Below are positions 56,656-64,000 of a stretch of 64,000 nt of DNA, piece after piece. Position numbers and translations under genes: made by a program. The notes under the pieces are model-generated. The model was not told the origin of the DNA and ran no database searches. It was given only the letters and a program-made list of their open reading frames with translations. Positions within the stretch are counted from its first letter, which is position 1. Every line of letters starts with the position of its first letter. Source of the DNA: Pseudomonas sp. MM211 (lineage in GTDB: Bacteria > Pseudomonadota > Gammaproteobacteria > Pseudomonadales > Pseudomonadaceae); contig NZ_CP081942.1 of the NCBI RefSeq assembly GCF_020386635.1, forward strand, positions 2,046,001-2,110,000, written 5' to 3'.

Positions 56656-59600
56656 ATGTCGAATTTCTTCATCGACAGGCCGATTTTTGCCTGGGTGATC
56701 GCGCTGGTGATCATGCTGGTGGGCGGTCTGTCCATCCTCAAGTTGCCGGTCAACCAGTACCCGAGTATCGCGGCCCCGGCCGTAAGCATCCAGGTCAACT
56801 ACCCGGGTGCTTCTGCACAGACCGTGCAGGACACTGTGGTTCAGGTGATCGAGCAACAAATGAACGGTATCGACGGGCTGCGTTACATCAGCTCGGCGAG
56901 CAACTCCGATGGCAGCATGGAGATCATCGTTACCTTCAACCAGGGCACCAATCCGGATATCGCCCAGGTTCAGGTACAGAACAAGTTGCAGCTTGCGACG
57001 CCATTGCTGCCTCAGGAAGTGCAACAGCAGGGGCTACGGGTCACCAAGTCGGTGCGTAACTTCTTGCTGGTGATCGGTGTGGTTTCCACCGATGGCAGCA
57101 TGAGCAACCAGGATCTCTCCAACTACATCGTCGCCAACATGCAGGATCCGATTTCCCGTACCCCGGGCGTCGGTGACTTCCAGGTGTTCGGTGCCCAGTA
57201 CGCCATGCGTATCTGGCTGGATCCGGCCAAGCTCAACAACTTCCAGCTGACCCCGGTCGATGTACGCACCGCCGTCCAGGCGCAGAACGTACAGATTTCC
57301 TCTGGTCAGTTCGGTGGCCTGCCGGCTGGCCCAGGCCAGCAACTCAACGCCACCATCATCGGCAAGACCCGTCTGCAGACGCCCGAGCAGTTCCGCGACA
57401 TTCTGCTCAAGGTCAACCGTGACGGCTCCCAGGTACGTCTTGGCGATGTCGCCAGGGTCGAACTGGGCGGCGAGAACTACAACATTCGTGCACAGTTCAA
57501 CGGCAACGCGGCATCTGGTCTGGCCATCAAGCTGGCCACCGGGGCCAACGCCCTGGATACCGCCAAGGCGATCCGCGCAACCATCGATGACCTCAAACCC
57601 TTCTTCCCGGCAGGGATGGAAGTGGTCATGCCGTACGACTCCACCCCCGTGGTGCAGGAGTCGATTCACGGCGTAATCATGACCCTGATCGAAGCCTTCG
57701 TGCTGGTCTTCCTGGTCATGTACCTGTTCCTGCAGAACTTCCGTGCCACCCTGATCCCGACCCTCGCCGTGCCCGTGGTGCTGCTGGGTACCTTCGGTGT
57801 GCTCGCGATGTTCGGCTACAGCATCAACACCTTGACCATGTTCGCCATGATTCTGGCCATCGGCCTGCTTGTGGACGACGCCATTGTGGTGGTGGAAAAC
57901 GTCGAGCGGGTGATGCGCGAAGAGGGGCTATCGCCGCTCGAAGCGACGCGTAAATCCATGGGACAGATCCAGGGCGCGTTGGTGGGCATCGGCGTGGTGC
58001 TGTCGGCGGTACTGCTGCCCATGGCCTTCTTCGGCGGCTCGGTGGGTGTCATCTACCGGCAGTTCTCCATCACCATCGTCTCGGCCATGGTGCTCTCGGT
58101 AATCCTCGCGCTGATCTTCACGCCGGCGCTGTGCGCCACCATGCTCAAGCCCATCTCCAAGGGCGATCACCACGAGAAACGTGGCTTCTTCGGTTGGTTC
58201 AACCGCACCTTCGAGCGCAGCGTCAACAGCTACGAGCGTGGCGTGCGCGGTGTGATCAAGCGCAAGGCACCGTTCCTGATCATCTATGCGGCCATCGTCG
58301 CGGCAATGGTCTGGCTGTTCACCTTGATTCCGTCGGCGTTCCTGCCTGAGGAAGACCAGGGCGTGCTGTTCGCCCAGGTACAAACCCCGTCAGGCTCAAG
58401 CGCCGAGCGTACCCAAGCTGTCGTTGATGACATGCGCAAGTACCTGCTCGAAGACGAGAAGGACGTGGTCAACTCGGTGTTCACCGTGACCGGCTTCAAC
58501 TTCGCTGGCCGTGGTCAGAGCTCGGGTATGGCGTTCATCATGCTCAAGCCGTGGTCGAGCGTACTGCCGCCGGTACCAGCGTATTCGAGCTGGCACAACG
58601 TGCACAGGGTCGATTCTTCGGCGGTGAATTCCGCGATGCCATGGTGTTTGCCTTCGCCCCGCCAGCAGTAATGGAAATGGGTAACGCCACCGGCTTCAAC
58701 CTGTTCCTGCAGGATCGCGCCGGCGTCGGTCAGGCCACCCTGAACGAGGCCCGCGACAAGTTCCTGCAACTGGCCAACCAGAGCCCTGTGCTCAGCGCCG
58801 TGCGGGCCAACGGTCTGCTCGACGAGCCGCAGTACAAGCTGCTGATCGATGACGAAAAGGTACGCACCCTGGGTGTCTCCCTGTCCGACGTCAACAGCAC
58901 CCTGCAGATTGGCTGGGGTGGTAGCTACGTCAACGACTTCATCGACCGTGGTCGAGTGAAGAAGGTCTATCTGCAGGGCGACAGCACCTCGCGGATGAAC
59001 CCGGAGGATCTGAGCAAGTGGCACGTGCGCAACGACCAAGGGCAGATGGTGCCGTTCAGTGCCTTCGCCTCTGGCGAGTGGACGTACGGCTCACCGAAGC
59101 TGTCGCGCTACAACGGGGTGAGCGCTATCGAGATTCTCGGTGCGCCAGCGCCAGGCCACAGCTCCGGTGAAGCCATGGCGGAAGTCGAGCGCATCGCCGC
59201 CGAGTTGCCGCCAGGCATCGGTTTCGACTGGACGGGCCAGTCCTACGAGGAAATTCTCTCCGGCTCGCAAGCGCCAGCACTCTATGCGCTGTCCTTGCTG
59301 GTGGTGTTCCTCGCGCTGGCAGCGCTGTATGAGAGCTGGTCGATTCCGTTCTCGGTCATGTTGGTAGTTCCGCTGGGCATCATCGGTGCGCTGCTGTTCA
59401 CCTTGGGCCGCGGGCTGTCGAACGATGTGTTCTTCCAGGTGGGCCTGATCACGACCATCGGCTTGTCGGCGCGTAACGCGATTCTTATCGTCGAGTTCGC
59501 CAAGTCGCTACACGAACAGGGCATGAGCCATCTCGAGGCGGCTGTGGAAGCTTGCCGCATGCGTCTGCGCCCGATCATCATGACCTCGCTGGCGTTCATC

Positions 59601-59798
59601 CTCGGTGTGATCCCGCTGGCGATCTCCAGTGGTGCAGGTGCCGGCAGCAAACACGCCATCGGTACCGGTGTGATTGGCGGCATGCTGACAGCAGCTGTTC
59701 TGGCTATCTTCTGGATTCCGCTGTTCTATGTGATGGTCAGCTCCATGTTCAAGGACAAGAGCGCCAAAAAAACTAATGATGAGGAGGCCGTCCAGTGA
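56656..59798 (+). pseudogene. ttgB: RND efflux pump (TtgB/MexB type) interrupted by a frameshift
   Basis: Proton-driven multidrug pump of the HAE-1 family. Reading starts [20 protein letters not shown] and is intact to LKPW near 58554; the correct continuation ([20 protein letters not shown] ... [20 protein letters not shown]) is one frame away. 3143 nt lack one base of a 1047-residue protein, and GTGG-TCGAG would be restored by one extra G, giving LKPWVERTAAG. The proton-relay aspartate pair is in [20 protein letters not shown]. As written, the product would stop at 671 residues, without the second half of the porter domain and the last six helices, so no working pump. Everything else in the gene is well conserved, so the lesion is recent or an assembly error. 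Confidence 0.9.
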
Positions 59799-61243
59799 GG
59801 CAGTCCCTGTTGTCTCTGGCAGTCGCGAGCATCGTGCTCAGCGGCTGCACCATGATCCCCGACTATCAGCGCCCTGGGGCGCCGGTGGAAGGCGCCTGGC
59901 CACAGGGCCAGGCGTACGAGGGCAGCACCGTACAGGGCTCGGTCGCAGCGGCCGATCTCGGCTGGCGCGAGTTCCTGCGTGACCCGGCGCTGCAGCGCCT
60001 GGTGGAAACCGCGCTGAACAACAACCGCGACCTGCGCGTCGCCGCGTTGAACGTCGAGGCCTACCGCGCGCAGTACCGCATCCAGCGTTCCGAGTTGTTC
60101 CCCAACATCTCGGCCGATGGCAGCGGTACCCGTCAGCGTACGCCAGCCGACCTGTCGCAGACCGGCCGCTCCACCGTTGGCGGGCAGTACAGCGCCACCG
60201 TCGGTGTGAATGCCTGGGAAGTGGACTTCTTCGGTCGCCTGCGCAGCCTCAACGAGCAGACCCTGCAGCAGTACTTCGCCACTGAAGAAGCGCAGCGCAG
60301 CACGCAGATCAGCCTGATCGCCAGTGTGGCCAACGCCTACCTGACCCTGCAGGCCGACGAAGCATTGTTGAAGTTGACCCGCGAAACGCTGGGTACCTTC
60401 CAGCGCAGCCTGGAACTGACTCAGCGCAGCTTCGACGTAGGCGTGACCGATGCTCTGGCCCTGAGCCAGTCGCGCACCTCGGTGCAGACCGCTCAGGCCA
60501 ATCTGGCGCAGTACACCCGCCTGGTTGCCCAGGATCGTAACGCTCTGGGCGTGCTGCTCGGCGGTGCCGTGCCGGCCGATCTGCCGCAAGGCGAAGGTCT
60601 CGACAAGCAACTGTTGGCTGAAGTCCCGGCTGGTCTGCCGTCCGATCTGCTGCAGCGCCGTCCCGACGTGCTGCAGGCCGAGCGTGAATTGCTTGCCGCC
60701 AATGCCAGCATTGGTGCCGCACGGGCCGCGTTCTTCCCGAGCATCAGCCTGACCGCCAACGCTGGCACTGCCAGCAGCCAGCTGTCGGGTCTGTTCGATG
60801 GCGGTTCGGGCACCTGGTTGTTCCAGCCGCAGATCAACCTGCCGATCTTCACGGCCGGGCGTCTGCGCGCCAACCTCGACTACGCCGAGATCCAGAAGAA
60901 CATCCAGGTGGCGAGCTACGAGAAAGCGATCCAGACCGCCTTCCAGGAAGTCTCTGACGGCCTGGCCGCCCGTGGCACCTTTGAGGAGCAACTGCAGGCT
61001 CAGCGCAGCCTGGTGGAAACCTCCGAGAACTACTACGACCTCGCCGACCGCCGCTTCCGTACCGGTGTGGACAGCTACCTGACCCTGCTCGATGCGCAGC
61101 GTCAGCTGTTCAGCGCGCAACAGGAACTGATCGGTGTGCGTCTGTCGCAGCTCACCAGCGAGATCAACCTCTACAAGGCACTCGGTGGCGGCTGGAACGA
61201 ACGTACTCAGGCAGCACCCGTCGTCGCTGCACCGCAGTCCTGA
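59795..61243 (+). CDS. ttgC: Outer-membrane efflux channel lipoprotein (TtgC/OprM type)
   Basis: 482 residues from a GTG overlapping the ttgB stop by 4 nt. Lipobox in [12 protein letters not shown], so lipid-anchored. Two TolC-like repeats are seen: [20 protein letters not shown] and [20 protein letters not shown] in the first, [20 protein letters not shown] and [20 protein letters not shown] in the second. It forms the trimeric duct through the outer membrane that completes the TtgABC/MexAB-OprM pump. The frameshift upstream in ttgB could lower its expression by loss of translational coupling. A strong terminator follows. Confidence 0.94.
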   Translation: MRQSLLSLAVASIVLSGCTMIPDYQRPGAPVEGAWPQGQAYEGSTVQGSVAAADLGWREFLRDPALQRLVETALNNNRDLRVAALNVEAYRAQYRIQRSELFPNISADGSGTRQRTPADLSQTGRSTVGGQYSATVGVNAWEVDFFGRLRSLNEQTLQQYFATEEAQRSTQISLIASVANAYLTLQADEALLKLTRETLGTFQRSLELTQRSFDVGVTDALALSQSRTSVQTAQANLAQYTRLVAQDRNALGVLLGGAVPADLPQGEGLDKQLLAEVPAGLPSDLLQRRPDVLQAERELLAANASIGAARAAFFPSISLTANAGTASSQLSGLFDGGSGTWLFQPQINLPIFTAGRLRANLDYAEIQKNIQVASYEKAIQTAFQEVSDGLAARGTFEEQLQAQRSLVETSENYYDLADRRFRTGVDSYLTLLDAQRQLFSAQQELIGVRLSQLTSEINLYKALGGGWNERTQAAPVVAAPQS

Positions 61244-61260
61244 TCGACTGCGGCCAGGCC

Positions 61261-61290
61261 AAAAAAAGCCCCGGAATTCCGGGGCTTTTT
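61261..61290. terminator. Bidirectional terminator between the efflux operon and dedA
   Basis: AAAAAAAGCCCCGGAATTCCGGGGCTTTTT, perfect 8-bp G/C stem plus A/T arms, between convergent genes. Confidence 0.92.
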
Positions 61291-61309
61291 CATATCCGCG
61301 ATTTGCCGG

Positions 61310-61969
61310 TTACGGCGTCTGTACACGGGCCGAGCGGTTCATCTTGTGGCGGATCAGCTGGATCACGCCCGGCAGGATCGAGACCACGATGATGCCGATA
61401 ATCAGATAATGCAGGTTGCTCTGTACTGCCGGCAGGTTGCCGAAGAAGTAGCCGCCGTAGGTGAACAGGGTGACCCAGAGAATCGCCCCGACCACGTTGT
61501 AGGCGGCGAAGTGGGCGTAGTTCATGCGGCCCATGCCGGCTACGAAAGGCGCGAAAGTACGCACGATGGGCACGAAGCGCGCGAGGATGATGGTCTTGCC
61601 GCCATGGCGGGCGTAGAAGCCCTGAGTTACTTCCAGGTGACTACGGCGAAAGATCTTCGAGTCCGGGTTGCTGAACAGCTTCTGACCCATGAAGCGGCCG
61701 ATGGTGTAGTTCAGTGCGTCACCGAGAATCGCTGCAGTGATCAGCAGCAGCACCAGCAGATGCACGTTCATGGTGCCGTGTACCGCGATGGCGCCGGCCA
61801 CGAACAGTAACGAGTCGCCTGGCAGGAAGGGCGTCACCACCAGGCCGGTTTCACAGAACACGATCAAGAACAGGATCGCGTAGATCCAGGTGCCGTATTG
61901 GGCGGTCAAGGCCGCCAGGTGCTGGTCGATATGCAGAATGAAATCGATAACCAGGTGAATGAATTCCAT
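61310..61969 (-). CDS. DedA-family inner membrane protein
   Basis: 219 residues from the ATG at 61967-61969 (GGAG 6 nt upstream; the ATG at 61981 lacks this). SNARE-associated/VTT domain: the acidic segment [20 protein letters not shown] and the basic [20 protein letters not shown], both essential signatures of DedA proteins. Recent work on the family shows some members flip undecaprenyl phosphate or phospholipids; E. coli YqjA/YghB affect division and drug/pH tolerance. Which of these applies here is unknown. Monocistronic by appearance. Confidence 0.92.
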   Translation of the reverse strand: MEFIHLVIDFILHIDQHLAALTAQYGTWIYAILFLIVFCETGLVVTPFLPGDSLLFVAGAIAVHGTMNVHLLVLLLITAAILGDALNYTIGRFMGQKLFSNPDSKIFRRSHLEVTQGFYARHGGKTIILARFVPIVRTFAPFVAGMGRMNYAHFAAYNVVGAILWVTLFTYGGYFFGNLPAVQSNLHYLIIGIIVVSILPGVIQLIRHKMNRSARVQTP

Positions 61970-62160
61970 CAAGGGCTCCAACGATATGCGCGGCCCGGCG
62001 CGTTCAGGGGCGGGCTGCTTGGGGGCGGCATTATGCTCGCGTCAGCGTGCAAAGGCGCATGCTGCATGGGTTAAGGTAGGAGTTTGAGCCGTCTGGAGGG
62101 CAAGCGTTCCGTGGATTGGTCGCGGGGCGACGAAAGCCCCGAAACGGGGAAGGGCTACGC

Positions 62161-62610
62161 TCAGTGGCGCGGCTTCTCGGGGATATGTAGCTCGGTGGTC
62201 TGGGCTTCCTTGGCCGGAACCGCAAGTGAGTCGCTGCCCGTGGCATCCTGCAGCGCACGCTGTTTGGCAGTGGCCGCCATCTGTTCGGACCAGGCGAGTT
62301 GCAGGTCGCGATACTGAGGGGCGACCGCTGCGCTGTTGAGACGCGCCTGCTCTTGCCAGAACGCGTTGTCGCCACGCCACCAGGGATCTTCGCCAGGGGC
62401 CGGGGGGGCAATCGGTGGCGGCATTTGGCGCACTGCAAGGGGCGCTGCTGCGGTGACTGCTTCCGGTGCCGTGGGCTGAGGTGCGGGTCGCAGCAGAGCG
62501 AACAGATAGACACTGCCATAAGCCAGTGCGGCGCCAACGGCAATCGCCGCGGCACCGCGTATGAGCTCGCTATGCGGGCTATGAGGGTTACGAACTGAAG
62601 CTTTCATCAT
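62161..62610 (-). CDS. Single-span membrane protein of unknown function
   Basis: 149 residues starting with two ATGs (62610 or 62607). One membrane helix (GAAAIAVGAALAYGSVYLFA LL region, about 18-40), then a Pro/Ala-rich stretch (RPAPQPTAPEAVTAAAP) and a polar helical tail (QEQARLNSAAVAPQYRDLQLAWSEQ). No known domain. Orientation would be N-in with a periplasmic tail. Codon use and G/C bias look like the other genes. Confidence rests on the continuous frame and plausible start; no operon partner. Confidence 0.6.
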   Translation of the reverse strand: MMKASVRNPHSPHSELIRGAAAIAVGAALAYGSVYLFALLRPAPQPTAPEAVTAAAPLAVRQMPPPIAPPAPGEDPWWRGDNAFWQEQARLNSAAVAPQYRDLQLAWSEQMAATAKQRALQDATGSDSLAVPAKEAQTTELHIPEKPRH

Positions 62611-62727
62611 CCATCCCTAGAAGAGAAAGGGCCGACACATGATCATGGCGGAAACGTTCGTGAATGATAGCCACTTACGCGGCGCTGATAAGCTTTATTT
62701 CCGTCTCGAAATGCTGCGCCAGAGCGG

Positions 62728-63090
62728 CTACTTGCCTTTGATGATGCGCTGGATGGTGCCCGTGTTGTTATTCAACAACACATAGTCGGTACCAATCTTC
62801 ACCCAGTGCTCGTGTTCCTTGTCTTCCGGCTCGGGCAGGTCGTGCTTTTTCAGATCTTTGATGGCGTAATCTTCGCGCCAGTACTTGTGTGGCGCGGGGG
62901 TACCTTCCTTGAGATCGCCGATGTGCATCGGATCCTTGGCTTGCGGGTCTTCCTGATCAGGTTGCTGCTTGAGCACCTGCTCCTGATAGACCTCACGGGC
63001 CGGTTCCTGCTCTGCCGGATCGGCCGCATGGGCAAGGCCGGCGACCATCAAAGTGCCAAGCAAAACGCTGAGGGTAGGCGTGGTTTTCAT
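62728..63090 (-). CDS. RcnB-like periplasmic protein
   Basis: 120 residues. Signal peptide MKTTPTLSVLLGTLMVAGLAHA. The mature part is very hydrophilic, with many D/E/K/H residues, and ends HWVKIGTDYVLLNNNTGTIQRIIKGK, the signature end of the RcnB family (PF11776: Y-x-L-x-N-x-x-T-G-x-I-x-x-I). E. coli RcnB is a periplasmic nickel/cobalt homeostasis protein, but the Pseudomonas members are not tied to RcnA efflux, and none is here. GGAGAGTCACCG precedes the ATG. Single gene. Confidence 0.75.
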   Translation of the reverse strand: MKTTPTLSVLLGTLMVAGLAHAADPAEQEPAREVYQEQVLKQQPDQEDPQAKDPMHIGDLKEGTPAPHKYWREDYAIKDLKKHDLPEPEDKEHEHWVKIGTDYVLLNNNTGTIQRIIKGK

Positions 63091-63309
63091 CGGTGACTCT
63101 CCTTAATCCGTGTCCATGATTATGGACAGGAGGAGGTTGCAGAAAACTCAACCTAAATTTTCAGGTGCAGTCTGCGGCCTGATATTTCGGACGTGCGGTG
63201 TTACATACGGCAAGAGGGAGATCATACAACCGCCGAACGGTGGTGTTTCTCCATGAACCTTCGCTGCGCTAGTGCGCCTATTGTTGACGTTCAGCTATTC
63301 GAGTCAATC

Positions 63310-63699
63310 ATGCCTGTTTCCGTGTTTCTTGCCCTGGTCTTCGGTTGCGTCGGTGCTGTGCTGGTGGGCATTGGCATGTCCCGTCGCCGCGCCAGCCAGG
63401 ATTGGCTACAGGCTCAGGGGCGAATCATCGCCAGCGAGTGGGGGCTCAACACCTCGAGCCGCTATCCGCGTTTCGAATGGCGCGACGAACACGGCAAGCT
63501 GCACATGCACGAGAGCAGCATGAGCAGCTGGCGCCACTATCGCAAAGGCGATGCGGTAGCGGTGCGCTACGATCCGGCCTTCCCCAAGCGCGCGGTGATC
63601 GACACCCCGGTACAGCGTGGTGCCTCGTTCTTCTGGCTGGGCGTGCTGCTGTTGAGCATCGCCGGTCTGTTCCTGCTCGTCGAGCTGGTGCTGCAGTAA
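63310..63699 (+). CDS. DUF3592-family membrane protein
   Basis: 129 residues from the ATG at 63310 (MPVSVFLALVFGCVGAVLVG), which places a membrane helix at the very N-terminus. A central extracytoplasmic beta domain carries GRIIASEWGLNTSSRYPRFE, RYRKGDAVAVRYDP-like sequence (HYRKGDAVAVRYDPAFPKRA) and a second C-terminal helix (FFWLGVLLLSIAGLFLLVEL). This is the typical DUF3592 arrangement (helix, V-x-Y-x-P beta domain, helix). Function unknown. No strong ribosome-binding site is seen, so the start is uncertain. Confidence 0.8.
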   Translation: MPVSVFLALVFGCVGAVLVGIGMSRRRASQDWLQAQGRIIASEWGLNTSSRYPRFEWRDEHGKLHMHESSMSSWRHYRKGDAVAVRYDPAFPKRAVIDTPVQRGASFFWLGVLLLSIAGLFLLVELVLQ

Positions 63700-63873
63700 C
63701 CACTCCCTCCGGTCGATCCCCCTCGGCCTGCGACGATTCAGCACATACGTCCAATCGATAAGCCGACCCCGGCGGCATAGTGGCCGCACGGTCGTCGTGC
63801 GCCTGAGCGCCCGTCACTTGTCACGTCGCTGGCCCTTGTATGGCCATGCGGTTCGTCGATTTCGCTACGGGAG

Positions 63874-63966
63874 ATGCCCTTGAAGCCGTTGCTCCGCGCG
63901 TCGTCATCCGCCTTCGAGCGTCTCAGTGCGTGGCTTGGCTGCGTGCACCTGGCAGGAGGCCGGTGA
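63874..63966 (+). CDS. Possible 30-residue leader ORF upstream of the edge gene
   Basis: ATG at 63874 (or TTG at 63880, with GGGAG 7 nt upstream) to a stop at 63964-63966, one base before the ATG of the next gene. The peptide MPLKPLLRASSSAFERLSAW plus LGCVHLAGGR has no recognised motif. The near-contact with the next start codon suggests translational coupling. It could equally be chance. Confidence 0.3.
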   Translation: MPLKPLLRASSSAFERLSAWLGCVHLAGGR

Positions 63967-63967
63967 C

Positions 63968-64000
63968 ATGACTGCCGTTCAACCCCACGACGTGGTGACT
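63968..64000 (+). CDS. Start of a gene leaving the right edge
   Basis: Only 11 codons are visible (MTAVQPHDVVT) after CAGGAGGCCGGTGAC, a very strong Shine-Dalgarno 7-8 nt before the ATG. The product cannot be told. Confidence 0.55.
   Translation, partial: MTAVQPHDVVT

Overview
The window is about 64 kb of a GC-rich gammaproteobacterial chromosome, almost certainly from Pseudomonas sensu lato. The 16S sequence looks most like the P. mendocina / P. oleovorans group (recently called Ectopseudomonas), but that placement is by eye and from memory. Supporting signs are a PrrF small RNA beside a CbpA-type protein, Pseudomonas REP and palindromic repeats, a TtgABC/MexAB-OprM-type efflux operon, and a gene order that largely follows the PA4704 to PA4676 stretch of P. 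aeruginosa PAO1 (also recalled from memory).

Layout. 1-3.0 kb: copper homeostasis, with the CopA ATPase cut by the left edge and the CopZ chaperone, each behind a CueR-type promoter with a 19-bp spacer. 3.0-5.1 kb: a TetR repressor divergent from a Bcr/CflA drug exporter, then a small hypothetical gene. 5.2-5.4 kb: the iron-responsive sRNA PrrF with two Fur boxes. 5.5-13.1 kb: a palindromic repeat, cbpA, a TfoX-C protein, a pentapeptide protein, a kinase-like protein, mrcB (PBP1b), a lipoprotein and small conserved genes. 13.6-20.6 kb: branched-chain amino acid synthesis (ilvI, ilvH, ilvY, ilvC), pssA, and msrP with a frameshifted msrQ. 20.6-26.4 kb: a complete rRNA operon (four promoters, 16S, tRNA-Ile, tRNA-Ala, 23S, 5S, terminator). 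26.8-30.3 kb: a lipid-transport operon of two LetA/PqiA halves and a six-MCE-domain LetB-like protein. 30.4-35.2 kb: the MksF-MksE-MksB condensin.

35.5-45.5 kb appears to be an accessory segment between two conserved blocks. It holds a two-gene carboxy(nor)spermidine polyamine pathway, a CitMHS transporter with a split AtuA-like protein and a divergent LysR regulator (with a 270-bp MITE-like element in the divergent control region), a chemoreceptor and a periplasmic beta-propeller lactonase. 45.7-54.5 kb returns to conserved genes: holD (DNA polymerase III psi), rimI, carbonic anhydrase, an EamA transporter, a siderophore-type binding lipoprotein, yjdM/phnA, a RidA protein, a YihY protein, a LEA-2 lipoprotein and a second EamA transporter. 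54.6-61.3 kb: a TtgR-type repressor divergent from an RND efflux operon whose pump gene carries a frameshift. 61.3-64 kb: a DedA protein, small envelope proteins, a DUF3592 protein and the first codons of a gene leaving the right edge.

No phage, CRISPR array, intact insertion sequence or recognisable defence island is visible. The most noteworthy items are the split-AtuA/CitMHS locus with its palindromic element, the identical TTTACA-N11-ATGTAA operator architecture at two TetR/efflux loci, the TGGG tract at which msrQ is out of frame, the ttgB frameshift (both frameshifts are consistent with loss of one G), the four-promoter rRNA control region, and the divergent psi subunit with a long Pro/Ala-rich linker.
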